DNA of 29,718 nucleotides from a virus: the IMG/VR virus record IMGVR_UViG_3300009093_000105, positions 1 through 29,718 of that record; one strand, given 5' to 3'. The first letter of the stretch is position 1. The number at the start of each line of letters is the position of its first letter. The notes beneath the pieces are model-generated. The model had not been told where the DNA came from, ran no database searches, and saw only the letters and a program-made list of their open reading frames with translations. Shown piece after piece: positions 1-7,267 of the stretch. The translations under genes were made by a program, and so were the position numbers.

Positions 1-2
1 AG

Positions 3-173
3 AATCAACGCCAGCTTTTGGAAAATGATATTCGGCGCGTTATTCTTCAAAGTTATGGTGTTGTCGGAATAGTGAATTTTGGAACAGATTTAACGGGTCG
101 AAAATTCTCTGCCAATTATAGCGTAAATACGATATATTCCTCAGTGACAGATTCTATAGGGGTACAGTTATGA
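3..173 (+). CDS. C-terminal fragment of a baseplate-region protein
   Basis: An open frame enters from the left edge and runs 56 codons to the TGA at 171-173. The start lies outside the window. Its stop overlaps the next gene's start (ATGA at 170-173), so the two are translationally coupled. The visible tail reads as a small globular domain (ILQSYGVVGIVNFGTDLTGR is recognisable). In phages with baseplate J genes, the gene just upstream is usually a short gp25/GPW-type or XkdS-type baseplate wedge or sheath-initiator protein. That assignment rests on position, not on a motif I can confirm. Coding status is sure; identity is weak. Confidence 0.6.
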   Translation, partial: NQRQLLENDIRRVILQSYGVVGIVNFGTDLTGRKFSANYSVNTIYSSVTDSIGVQL

Positions 174-1363
174 CAAGCGTTTTAGATGCCAATGGCCTGA
201 CTATAGAAACGTTACCTGAAATTGTAACCGATTTAACTACGCAATTACAGGCCATTTACCCATTCGCGAATGTGGCATCCAACTCACCTGATGGCCAAAT
301 GATTAATATCTTTGCTCAGGCTGATTTTGACCAATTGCAATTATTAGCCCAAGTAAACGCTGGATTTGACCCGGATCAAGCAATTGGTGTGATTTTAGAT
401 CAACGCGCTGCTATCAATAATATTCAGCGACAGGGCGGCACATTCACGATTATCGCCATTACGATAGTTACCACAGCCACAGTGACGCTTGCGGGCCTGG
501 ATGGAAATTTCAATAATGTTAACGGTACCGGCTTCACCATTCAGGATAACGCTGGGAATCAATATATTCTGATCGATACCACAACGTTGACCGCAGGGAC
601 GAACGTTCTTGATTTCCGCGCGCAGATGCTCGGCCCGGTGACACCTGTTGTTAATACCATCACCAATATCGTGACCGTAACACTTGGCGTCAGTTCAGTT
701 AACAATCCATCAGGCGCCCTGAGCATTGGCCAAAATCAAGAAACCGATTCGCAGTTACGGATTCGCAGGCAGCAATCAGTTGCGCTGGCATCCAATGGAT
801 ATTTGAATGGTTTGCTGGGCGCAATTCTTAATTTACCCGGCGTCGTAGGCGCCGCGCTTTATGAGAATGTAAGCAATGTTACAGATGGAAACGGCATTCC
901 GGCGCACGGAATCTGGTTAATTGTGGATGGTGGTGCAAATACTGATATCGCAGATCAGATTTATGGAAAAATTTCTTATGGTGCAAATATGAAAGGCAGC
1001 GTTTCTGTTCCCATCACGACAGCATCAGGAGGAACTTTCAACGCGCTTTTTGATCGACCTGCTAGCGTTCCACTCTATATTAAATTTAATATTCAGAAAA
1101 CTATTTCCACGGCAACATTTAATCAAGCAGCCATCAAATCTTATATTGCCGCTAATCAGGAATACACTATCGGACAATATGCAGATCAAGCTAGCTTAAC
1201 CGTTATCGCCTTGGCGGCAATTAACGCAACTGGCGGCGGAGGTGTGCCTAACGAGGTGATGATTTCAACTGATAACGTGACTTACGTTGATTATCTAGCT
1301 ACGCCAACACTGGGCAGCGAATTTACTCTTTCAACCGCTAATATGTTTATCACGGTGCTGTAA
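170..1363 (+). CDS. Baseplate J (gp47)-family baseplate wedge protein
   Basis: The 397-residue protein has the layout of the baseplate J/gp47 family. The N-terminus carries DLTTQLQAIYP followed by SPDGQMINIFAQ and a helical stretch (residues about 10-85). A beta-rich middle comes next. Around residues 187-205 is the family signature GQNQETDSQLRIRR, then a region about finding the loop for GVVGAALYENV (about 225-235). The C-terminus has a beta-rich arm. In the family this protein forms the baseplate wedge around the hub and takes part in triggering sheath contraction, so it argues for a contractile tail. The start is supported by AGGGG six bases upstream and by the ATGA overlap with the preceding gene. 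The stop overlaps the next start (TAATG). Confidence 0.9.
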   Translation: MTSVLDANGLTIETLPEIVTDLTTQLQAIYPFANVASNSPDGQMINIFAQADFDQLQLLAQVNAGFDPDQAIGVILDQRAAINNIQRQGGTFTIIAITIVTTATVTLAGLDGNFNNVNGTGFTIQDNAGNQYILIDTTTLTAGTNVLDFRAQMLGPVTPVVNTITNIVTVTLGVSSVNNPSGALSIGQNQETDSQLRIRRQQSVALASNGYLNGLLGAILNLPGVVGAALYENVSNVTDGNGIPAHGIWLIVDGGANTDIADQIYGKISYGANMKGSVSVPITTASGGTFNALFDRPASVPLYIKFNIQKTISTATFNQAAIKSYIAANQEYTIGQYADQASLTVIALAAINATGGGGVPNEVMISTDNVTYVDYLATPTLGSEFTLSTANMFITVL

Positions 1364-2118
1364 TGGCCGCGCCAGCAACCGTTCAGAGCATCATAGGTTA
1401 TTATGTAAATTTGTTGATTATACAATATCATAATCAGCCAAAAGCGCAGGCCGTAATCACTTCATTGATTTCATCATTAATCCAAAATGGAATTCTGCTG
1501 GATATACAGAATGGTTATAATATTGACACTGCCATAGGCCACCAATTAGATATTTTAGGGAAATATGCGGATATTGATCGTTTTTACCAGGGCCAAACTT
1601 TCACGGGTTTTTTTGCGTTTACGACTTACACCGAAATTTCTCCACCTGCGTCAAAACGTGGTTTTTCAACATATGCCTCCTATCTTCCTGCCGCAGGTCA
1701 ATGGTTAACATATGCAGGAATTTTAAGCCAGGATAACGCGCTTTCAGACAGTGATTTTCGTATACTTTTAAAATTGCGTATAATTCAGAATAATATGAAT
1801 TTTTCTAGGCAGGCAATTGACCAAAATATTTTTAACGTCTTTGGTGATAATCTTGTCCCAGATAGTCTTGGAAACATGGTTATGGATTATATTTCCAATT
1901 CACAAAATTCAGCAATCTTTTTAGCCGCATATCAAAAGGGTGTTTTGCCTAAGCCTATGGGTGTTAAACTGAGATATATCATCAATCATACCTTGCCATT
2001 CTTTGGATTCGCAACGTATGCAGGATATAGTCCGCTTGAAACTGGCTTTGCAACATATGCGACTTATGCTAATGATAGTGGTGAAACGCTTGATTATGCA
2101 AAACTAATAGGCTCCTAA
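1363..2118 (+). CDS. DUF2612-type phage tail/baseplate protein with GFATYA-type repeats
   Basis: 251 residues. The first 80 (NLLIIQYHNQPKAQAVI, then GHQLDILGKYADIDRFYQGQ) match the DUF2612 family as I remember it; this family is found beside baseplate J genes and is probably a baseplate or fibre-attachment component. The start ATG shares its A with the previous stop (TAATG), which implies coupling. Short aromatic repeats are odd for the family: FAFTTYTE (84-91), GFSTYASY (100-107), WLTYAGI (114-120), GFATYAGY (215-222), GFATYATY (228-235). They flank the central helical segment and give the protein two similar, probably beta-stranded, tracts. A fibre-docking role is inference. Confidence 0.7.
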   Translation: MAAPATVQSIIGYYVNLLIIQYHNQPKAQAVITSLISSLIQNGILLDIQNGYNIDTAIGHQLDILGKYADIDRFYQGQTFTGFFAFTTYTEISPPASKRGFSTYASYLPAAGQWLTYAGILSQDNALSDSDFRILLKLRIIQNNMNFSRQAIDQNIFNVFGDNLVPDSLGNMVMDYISNSQNSAIFLAAYQKGVLPKPMGVKLRYIINHTLPFFGFATYAGYSPLETGFATYATYANDSGETLDYAKLIGS

Positions 2119-2133
2119 CGTGAAGGAATTAAA

Positions 2134-3348
2134 ATGGCTGGTTTATTAAGAAAAACACTTTTTCAATTTGCTAGTGCTGCATCAAATAATGGTGTTTTTG
2201 GCACCGCCCAGTTAGGCACAAAAGTTTTAAGCAATGACCCTACAGTTATTCAAGGTATTAGTGGCGGCGCGCCATCAACGGCATGGCAGCAAGGTTGGCT
2301 AAACGCGACAATTTCATCACAAAATTTACCTCCTCTTGAAGAAATGCAGGGTTTGCAATTTGTTCAAACCTATCATGTCGCATATTTATTAGCACGTGGC
2401 CTTTCCGAATATGATACAGGCACGACTTATAATATTGGTGATATTACTCGGCCTGCTGCATCCAGCCAGCTTTATATGAGTTTGATTAACACAAATCTTG
2501 GCAATGCATTGCCTTCAGCAGTAAGTAATTCAAACTGGCAATATCTTGGTGATTTAGCATCTTTAGGCACTGGCGTAAGAACAAGGTTAACCACAACTGC
2601 TAATTATTATGTTGCAACGACTGGAAATGATTCAAATCCAGGAACTTCCGGTTCTCCATGGCTTACTCTTGGTAAGGCAGTTTCTTATATACAAAATAAT
2701 TTAGACCTTGCTGGAAATACCGTTAATATTAATGTTGCAGATGGAACTTATACCGGTGGAATATCTGTAACCGGGCCATGGTTTGGCGCGGGAACTGTTA
2801 ATTTTATTGGTAATACTACGACACCGGCTAACTGTATTATTTCGACAACAAGCCAGGATGCAATCCTTGCACAACAAGGAGCCATATTTAATGTCGGCGG
2901 GTTCAAAGTTCAAACCACAACAAGCGGGCGTGGTATTCAAGCCAATACGAATGCAGAAATTACTTTAACCAATGCAATGAATATCGGTGCTTGCGCGAAT
3001 GAACAGATGTACGCGCCGACTAGTGGTTTAATAGTTTATGCAGCTAATTATACAATTTCAGGAAGCGCACCTTATCATTGGAGCGCGACTACTGGCGGCG
3101 AAATTACTTTTGGAAATGCGGTTACAATTACTTTAACAGGAACACCGGCATTTTCTTCATCTTTTGCGTTTTCGAATGCGTTAGGTATCATCTCATCACC
3201 TTCGGGCGGCATTACTTTTTCTGGTGCCGCAACAGGTGTAAGATATGTAGCACAGCTTAATGGCATTATTAGCGTAACGGGCGGTGGTGCGTCTTATCTT
3301 CCTGGAAATAGTGCCGGTTCTACTGCTACGGGTGGACAATATGCCTAA
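2134..3348 (+). CDS. Tailspike/tail fibre with carbohydrate-binding-like N-part and beta-helix
   Basis: 404 residues with an AAGGA ribosome site before ATG 2134. The N-terminal 90 residues (MAGLLRKTLFQFASAASNNG) look like a virion-attachment region. Residues about 95-138 (GTTYNIGDITRPAASSQLYM ... NWQYLGDL) resemble the small aromatic CBM5/12-type module often found in fibres. From about 158, YYVATTGNDSNPGTSGSPW is the classic opening of a DUF1565/pectate-lyase-like parallel beta-helix, followed by beta-rungs rich in N, T and G to the end. The expected role is host surface polysaccharide binding or cleavage at the baseplate. No catalytic residues can be assigned by eye, so whether it is an enzyme is open. 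Its stop lies inside the start region of the next gene (8-bp overlap). Confidence 0.8.
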   Translation: MAGLLRKTLFQFASAASNNGVFGTAQLGTKVLSNDPTVIQGISGGAPSTAWQQGWLNATISSQNLPPLEEMQGLQFVQTYHVAYLLARGLSEYDTGTTYNIGDITRPAASSQLYMSLINTNLGNALPSAVSNSNWQYLGDLASLGTGVRTRLTTTANYYVATTGNDSNPGTSGSPWLTLGKAVSYIQNNLDLAGNTVNINVADGTYTGGISVTGPWFGAGTVNFIGNTTTPANCIISTTSQDAILAQQGAIFNVGGFKVQTTTSGRGIQANTNAEITLTNAMNIGACANEQMYAPTSGLIVYAANYTISGSAPYHWSATTGGEITFGNAVTITLTGTPAFSSSFAFSNALGIISSPSGGITFSGAATGVRYVAQLNGIISVTGGGASYLPGNSAGSTATGGQYA

Positions 3349-4342
3349 TTATCCACAAGGTAGACTGACTCTTCAATCAGGGAATCCGGTGCAAACTTGC
3401 GATCAATTAAATACTGATACTATTTATTATGCGCCCCTAATTGGTTTAAATGGCACTGCCCCTATTTATGATGGTACATCTCTGCAAGATCGTTTATTTA
3501 TTTCAAGCGATACCGACCAAGTCGGATTATCAGTTATCATTGATAGCAATTCAGCCCATACAGGACATTGCATTTCATGGAATTTATATGATTTATTTAT
3601 TTTTTGGAATGGCTCTGCTTCTGTTCTTGGGTATGGCCCAGCTTGGTCACAACCAGTTGCACCGACTGCTGACAGGGGAACGGGGTCTGGAACAACAGAG
3701 TTAGAATTTTTTAAACGGCTATGGGTTAACAAGAATGCCATTGTTCTACGCTATGGGGTTAATTCGGGTGATTTTACAACTATCTCAGCTAGACAGGCCA
3801 CCTTTTTAGGCACGTTTCTAACTCAGGGGAATGTGCGGTGTGATATGCCGCTTAAGCCCACACCAGCAGCCGGAGGAACGCAAAACTTTGTCTGTTTGTC
3901 GAATGCTTATAATGCGTGCGATATGACAGTTTTGAACCGAGATTCAAGCACAAGCTGGACCTATAGCAGTGCATCAGTGCAAATGGCGAATCATGGTGCC
4001 AATGGCGGTAATAATGAACGCAATCGTATCTGGTGGGTAGACTGCCTGGGAATTTATCCCGCAGAAGCTGAATTTTCAGTGACAGTTACGCCAATCGGGT
4101 CTGCCGCGAATGCTTACACCTGCGGCGTAGGTTTTGAACAAGTGACAAATTTAGGCCTAGGAATTATTAACCAAGCCGCCTTTGTTGGATCAACAAGCCA
4201 AGGCTCGACAATAACCGGCTATGATACTAGCAACCCGGTTCTAGGTCTAAGGTGGGTTCATGCATTGGAGCAATCCACTACCGCGGGCATGAATATATAT
4301 GCTAACGGATTTACCGCATTAAAATTAATGACTAAATCATGA
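3341..4342 (+). CDS. Phage structural protein, probable receptor-side tail component
   Basis: 333 residues from ATG 3341, which overlaps the tailspike stop (ATGCCTAA) and has GGTGG just upstream. An upstream in-frame start at 3284 lies inside the tailspike gene and is less likely. The protein opens PNYPQGRLTLQSGNPVQT and continues with TIYYAPLIG, PIYDG, LFIFWN, LGYGPAWS and ALNRDSS/WTYSSA-type segments. This pattern is familiar from a widespread uncharacterised family of phage beta-rich proteins near tail fibres. Many W, Y and N residues fit a surface-exposed carbohydrate- or receptor-binding fold, but no function is established. It ends in an ATGA overlap with the membrane-protein gene. Confidence 0.75.
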   Translation: MPNYPQGRLTLQSGNPVQTCDQLNTDTIYYAPLIGLNGTAPIYDGTSLQDRLFISSDTDQVGLSVIIDSNSAHTGHCISWNLYDLFIFWNGSASVLGYGPAWSQPVAPTADRGTGSGTTELEFFKRLWVNKNAIVLRYGVNSGDFTTISARQATFLGTFLTQGNVRCDMPLKPTPAAGGTQNFVCLSNAYNACDMTVLNRDSSTSWTYSSASVQMANHGANGGNNERNRIWWVDCLGIYPAEAEFSVTVTPIGSAANAYTCGVGFEQVTNLGLGIINQAAFVGSTSQGSTITGYDTSNPVLGLRWVHALEQSTTAGMNIYANGFTALKLMTKS

Positions 4343-4938
4343 TTCTGCCCTGGCAGCCATTCATTTTAGCCCTGGCAAATCGCCTGCGTGATGGCTTAGT
4401 TACGGAATTAACCGCTGACCCGCTGAACCCACGCGCGCCATCGTCCACCAGCAAATTCAAGGCTGCTATTTGGCATTTCTTTACCGATCATGGCCAGCAA
4501 GGTCGCCTATTGCTTTGGGCGCTTCCTTTTGCTCTCATGTTGATTTCTACATGCGGCTGGCCTGTCACTTGGTATGAAAATGCATTTTATTTTGGATGGC
4601 TTTGGGTTGCGGCCTTCGCTGGTGCATGTTGGGCTGATTGGGGCGAAGTCTACCTACCGCCATGGACCTTGCTGCGGTGCGCGCGGTTGGCATGGGAAGG
4701 CGTCAAATTTACGCTGCCAGCGGGGTTAATTGCCGCCGTTGGGGATTTTTATCCTCATAATATCTTTTTCGGTGCGCTGGTGGCGCTTAGTGGCGCTTTA
4801 ATCGTTCCAGCTTACATGATTGGTTGGACAGTTCCATCACACACTAAGGGCATAGAAAATGGAACCCCATTGGGTTCGGCTCTGTTTGGGTTTTTTCTGG
4901 GGTTGATCGGTTTTTTTGGTTTCATGTGCCGTAATTAG
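4339..4938 (+). CDS. Five-helix integral membrane protein, unknown function
   Basis: 199 residues coupled to the previous gene by ATGA. After a cytoplasmic-looking N-terminal region of about 50 residues, hydrophobic stretches fall at about 57-74, 79-98, 120-136, 140-164 and 178-197. It is the last gene of the rightward tail module, a place where lysis genes often sit, and I see no other holin, endolysin or spanin in the window. It is longer and has more helices than common holins, so a lysis role is only a guess; a superinfection or envelope function is as likely. Its last 102 bp lie antisense to the end of the GcrA-like gene. There is no recognisable intrinsic terminator between the two convergent genes. 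Confidence 0.65.
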   Translation: MILPWQPFILALANRLRDGLVTELTADPLNPRAPSSTSKFKAAIWHFFTDHGQQGRLLLWALPFALMLISTCGWPVTWYENAFYFGWLWVAAFAGACWADWGEVYLPPWTLLRCARLAWEGVKFTLPAGLIAAVGDFYPHNIFFGALVALSGALIVPAYMIGWTVPSHTKGIENGTPLGSALFGFFLGLIGFFGFMCRN

Positions 4939-5316
4939 ATGTTTTTGGCAATAACTGACCTCTTTTTCCTTATGCGCACCGCAAAAAAGACCATTCATAT
5001 ACGGCCAAAGGCAATTATTGGCGCCTGTATCCATTAAATTCATTGCTGTTTTGGGTGATTCGTCGAAATGTTGTGTTAAGATATCGTCCAAAGCCTTCTT
5101 ATTTGAATGTTTTGGCAAACTTTTTATTTTTTTGGGGGCTGTGGTTTGTTTCTTTTTCTGAAATTCCCAGCCTTCGCGATCACATTTTCCGATTACCGAT
5201 GCCCGTGTTCTTCCTATTTTTTCCCCTATTTCTCGTGCAGATGCACCTTTCGCCAACATTTTAATAACTATTTGTTTTTGCTTTTTTGTATATAAATCTT
5301 TCCTATTCGAACTCAT
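4837..5316 (-). CDS. GcrA-like transcription regulator (full-length form)
   Basis: 159 residues. The N-terminal helix-turn-helix (about 11-52, KGASAREIGEKIGRTRASVI then GKCDREGW) matches the GcrA pattern xGxSAxxIAxxL...RNAVIGKxxRxG. A basic linker follows (about 53-75). The C-terminal block CLWP (102-105), FCG (111-113) and YCQKH (122-126) matches the conserved GcrA CxWP...FCG...YCxxH region. GcrA of Caulobacter and relatives binds sigma70 and CcrM-methylated GANTC promoters to drive cell-cycle genes. A phage copy could redirect host polymerase, which is inference. ATG 5316 is preferred over GTG 5328 because GAGG lies six bases before it. It overlaps the upstream paralogue by 14 bp and the convergent membrane gene by 102 bp. 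It is the last gene of the leftward operon. Confidence 0.85.
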   Translation of the reverse strand: MSSNRKDLYTKKQKQIVIKMLAKGASAREIGEKIGRTRASVIGKCDREGWEFQKKKQTTAPKKIKSLPKHSNKKALDDILTQHFDESPKTAMNLMDTGANNCLWPYMNGLFCGAHKEKEVSYCQKHLITAHETKKTDQPQKKPKQSRTQWGSIFYALSV

Positions 5317-5545
5317 TATAAGCCTCACGATGAATGCTTTTTCTTCTGTTCGGATTTATATTTTTCTTAGATTTTGGGATATAAAATGATTTTCCTTTAA
5401 GTTGAAATCCTTCGCGATTACATTTCCCAATAATTGAATTACGACTTTTATTTAATATCTTTGCAATTTTGGCAGAACTTAACCCATTCTCCACCAGAAT
5501 TTTTAATTCATCTGTTATTTTTGAAGGCCACAAATCGTCTCGCAT
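5303..5545 (-). CDS. Short GcrA-like protein (DNA-binding domain only)
   Basis: 80 residues from ATG 5545; a TTG start at 5569 would add eight residues. The segment TDELKILVENGLSSAKIAKI, then LNKSRNSIIGKCNREGFQL, aligns with the N-terminal helix-turn-helix of its downstream neighbour; both share IGKC[D/N]REG[W/F]. A basic tail follows (KSKKNINPNRRKS). The Cys/His C-terminal block that contacts sigma70 in GcrA is absent. The protein may therefore occupy the same sites without recruiting polymerase, acting as a competitor or repressor; this is inference. Neither start has a good ribosome site, so it probably depends on coupling to the upstream gene, which it overlaps by 38 bp. Truncation from a longer ancestor is the alternative. 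Confidence 0.7.
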   Translation of the reverse strand: MRDDLWPSKITDELKILVENGLSSAKIAKILNKSRNSIIGKCNREGFQLKGKSFYIPKSKKNINPNRRKSIHREAYNEFE

Positions 5546-5726
5546 TTTTATAAGGTACTTGATTCGCAAGTGCAGCGGAAAGCCACAATTGCACTGATTC
5601 TGAATCTATCCAAGCATTAGGGTCTGCGCAAGAAAATTCTGCCTGTGAGTGAGTGATTCGGCTATCATGGATGATGAATGCTCCCGAAATTGAAAACACA
5701 ATCACAGCCATGCATATTAACTTCAT
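5508..5726 (-). CDS. Small exported protein, unknown
   Basis: 72 residues. The start overlaps the upstream stop (ATGA at 5723-5726), which fixes it firmly. The N-terminus is a typical signal sequence or membrane anchor: MK, then a hydrophobic core LICMAVIVFSISGAFII (3-19). The remainder (DSRITHSQAEFSCADPNAW and on) has a single Cys at about 33 and reads as a short periplasmic domain. There is no lipobox at the expected place. Sitting among early accessory genes, it may act at the inner membrane or in the periplasm during takeover. I recognise no family. Confidence 0.6.
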   Translation of the reverse strand: MKLICMAVIVFSISGAFIIHDSRITHSQAEFSCADPNAWIDSESVQLWLSAALANQVPYKNARRFVAFKNNR

Positions 5727-6070
5727 TGTGTAATCATCAATCTATTAATTACAGCCAACAATTCACCAATTGTTTCCCCAGCAATTTCATTAGGATCACG
5801 TGGGCTGCTAATATCTGGATATGGTTTGAATTCATTGCTTTCTATTTTCTTTTTGACAATCATCATATCATTAGCGACTTGATTTAGAGTTTGATTTACA
5901 AGCTGCTTATCTCTCATGATTAAAAAATCAGTGTATTTATTTTTATCAATTTCACCATCAATATTTTTTATATCCTCTAATGATACCAAAAATTTATCTG
6001 GTGAAAGTGGTGGAAGCATAAGGATATTTAAATTTGATGGATCATGTCCATTTATTTGATTTTCTGGCAT
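5723..6070 (-). CDS. Hypothetical accessory protein
   Basis: 115 residues, mostly acidic and predicted helical in the second half (QTLNQVANDMMIVKKKIESN). The start ATG 6070 has AGGAG seven bases upstream and overlaps the end of the preceding gene by 19 bp. The stop overlaps the next start (ATGA). There is no recognisable motif, no membrane segment and no Cys. It is most likely a soluble phage accessory protein; no function can be assigned. Confidence 0.6.
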   Translation of the reverse strand: MPENQINGHDPSNLNILMLPPLSPDKFLVSLEDIKNIDGEIDKNKYTDFLIMRDKQLVNQTLNQVANDMMIVKKKIESNEFKPYPDISSPRDPNEIAGETIGELLAVINRLMITQ

Positions 6071-6264
6071 TGGTTTTCTCCTTTGGAGGGTTTGGGTTTA
6101 TTAAAGTCTAATAATACGTCAATAATTGGATTTATAAGACGTTTTGCAGGACTATACCAGCGGCTATGCGGGTAGAAATATTTCAAGCTATCTTTTGTAA
6201 CATGATTCCAGCATCCTTGTTTAACACAGAATGACCTAAAAAGTTCATCAATCCAAAAAATCAT
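6052..6264 (-). CDS. Hypothetical small protein
   Basis: 70 residues from ATG 6264, chosen because the ATGA overlap with the preceding frame and a GAAGG site seven bases upstream both point there; in-frame starts at 6294 and 6327 lie deep in the upstream gene. The sequence is rich in aromatic and basic residues (MIFWIDELFRSFCVKQGCW ... YFYPHSRWYSPAKRL). No family is recognised. Two Cys at positions 13 and 18 form CVKQGC, not enough for a zinc site alone. Confidence 0.55.
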   Translation of the reverse strand: MIFWIDELFRSFCVKQGCWNHVTKDSLKYFYPHSRWYSPAKRLINPIIDVLLDFNKPKPSKGENQCQKIK

Positions 6265-6812
6265 GGATTCGCCTTCAAAGCTCGGATTTCCCATTGTAGA
6301 TGGGTTAAGACTGAACCTGTCACACATGGCGGGTTATTTTTTATTTGATCTAATCGCGCGTCTATTTTTAAGGCCGCTTCCTCAAGCGCGGCGTTACGTG
6401 CTTCCTGTCGGATTGCTTCATCACGCTGCTTGATTAAGTCTGCCATTTTATTATGGTAAATCTCGAAAGCCATGGCGTTTTCTGTCACATAGCCAACATC
6501 CCAGGTATCTAAACATTCATTAATTAAATGCCTTTCAAATTCCTCCGCAGGCATGGCCATCATCCCTATGGGGTTTGAACGTGGGATGGTTGCACGGGTG
6601 TTCCAGGCTTCAATAGCTTTAGCAGCCGATTTATCATAATAGATATCCGTCTCTGGTTTCACTACACAATTATCATTGGCGCATTCAACATTATAAACCG
6701 ATATTTCATCATCGCCTATTCCACCAATGGATAAATGCGGTTTTCCACCACAAAATGGTCAAGGCAACAATTCCGCCTGATAATCCGTGGGGTTTGGTGT
6801 GTGGGTGGTCAT
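6261..6812 (-). pseudogene. Lar-like zinc-ribbon gene interrupted by in-frame TGA
   Basis: Read from ATG 6812, which overlaps the upstream stop (ATGA at 6809-6812), the frame encodes MTTHTPNPTDYQAELLP, then TGA at 6759-6761, then PFCGGKPHLSIGG ... YNVECANDNCVVKPETD ... AKAIEAWNTRA. This is the Lar/restriction-alleviation zinc-ribbon layout LLPCPFCGG...C...C...AIEAWNTRA, with the TGA exactly where the first zinc-ligand Cys should be. Lar-type proteins ease host type I restriction; many phage relatives are untested. The frame continues another 100 residues as a helical tail (EEFERHLINECLDTW ... AALEEAALKIDARL). Without readthrough the product is 17 residues. A GTG at 6662 could restart translation of the C-terminal 133 residues, but it has no ribosome site. 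TGC to TGA is one base change, so a point mutation, a sequencing error or readthrough are all possible. Confidence 0.75.
6736..6761 (-). other. TGA-C codon with downstream 6-bp hairpin (candidate readthrough signal)
   Basis: On the - strand the in-frame TGA (6761-6759) is followed by C, the leakiest context known for UGA. Six bases later TGTGGT (6752-6747) can pair with ACCGCA (6741-6736) around the loop GGAAA, with one G-U wobble. Downstream hairpins can stimulate readthrough or selenocysteine insertion. Short hairpins are common by chance, so this is suggestive only. Confidence 0.3.
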
Positions 6813-7267
6813 GATGGGTTTTCCTCTGATTGCATAATATTTCTAAAATCGCGGCACCAATCATTATAAGCTGTGTGCATATTAACCATAAAATCAGCTT
6901 GCCATTTTTTGATTGTTTTTTGTTTTTCTAGTAAATAATATTCCGCATAAGTGCGGCGATTATCTACATGCGGCAAATATCCTCTTATAAATTCGCCAGT
7001 ATCAGTAAATCTTTTATTAGGAATTATATCATCTCCGCCTTTCTTATATTCAGCACAATTAATTTTATTAATCTCTATTTTAGCAGCATTTATAGCATCT
7101 TCTTCAGTATCAAATACTAGGTCAACCAATGATTTTCTAAATGAAAATGATTTCCCTGCCTTATTTAATCCAGATCGTTGGATGTTTATGGTATATTTCC
7201 CGGCGTCCTTACCAGCCACAAGACACCATGAGCGCACATTAAAACCATCAATGATAAATTCCCTCAT
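6809..7267 (-). CDS. Hypothetical phage protein, mixed alpha/beta
   Basis: 152 residues from ATG 7267, fixed by the ATGA overlap with the upstream DUF551-type gene and a G-rich site just before it. The first 65 residues look like a small beta-rich domain (EFIIDGFNVRSWCLVAGKDA, then KYTINIQRSG), followed by a helical C-terminal half (RRTYAEYYLLEKQKTIKKWQ). The stop overlaps the Lar-like gene's start. I recognise no family. The first domain, with DTEEDAINAAKIEINK after a short beta-meander, resembles other small phage proteins that occur beside Lar and DUF551 genes, but this is only an impression. Confidence 0.6.
   Translation of the reverse strand: MREFIIDGFNVRSWCLVAGKDAGKYTINIQRSGLNKAGKSFSFRKSLVDLVFDTEEDAINAAKIEINKINCAEYKKGGDDIIPNKRFTDTGEFIRGYLPHVDNRRTYAEYYLLEKQKTIKKWQADFMVNMHTAYNDWCRDFRNIMQSEENPS

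Noticed and set aside
4339-4938. Holin assignment for the membrane protein
   Set aside because: Five helices and 199 residues do not match the common holin classes, and no endolysin is next to it. Position alone is not enough.
6759-6761. Genome-wide TGA reassignment
   Set aside because: Many genes here end at TGA inside ATGA overlaps, and reading through them would fuse unrelated proteins. The Lar-like TGA must be a local event.
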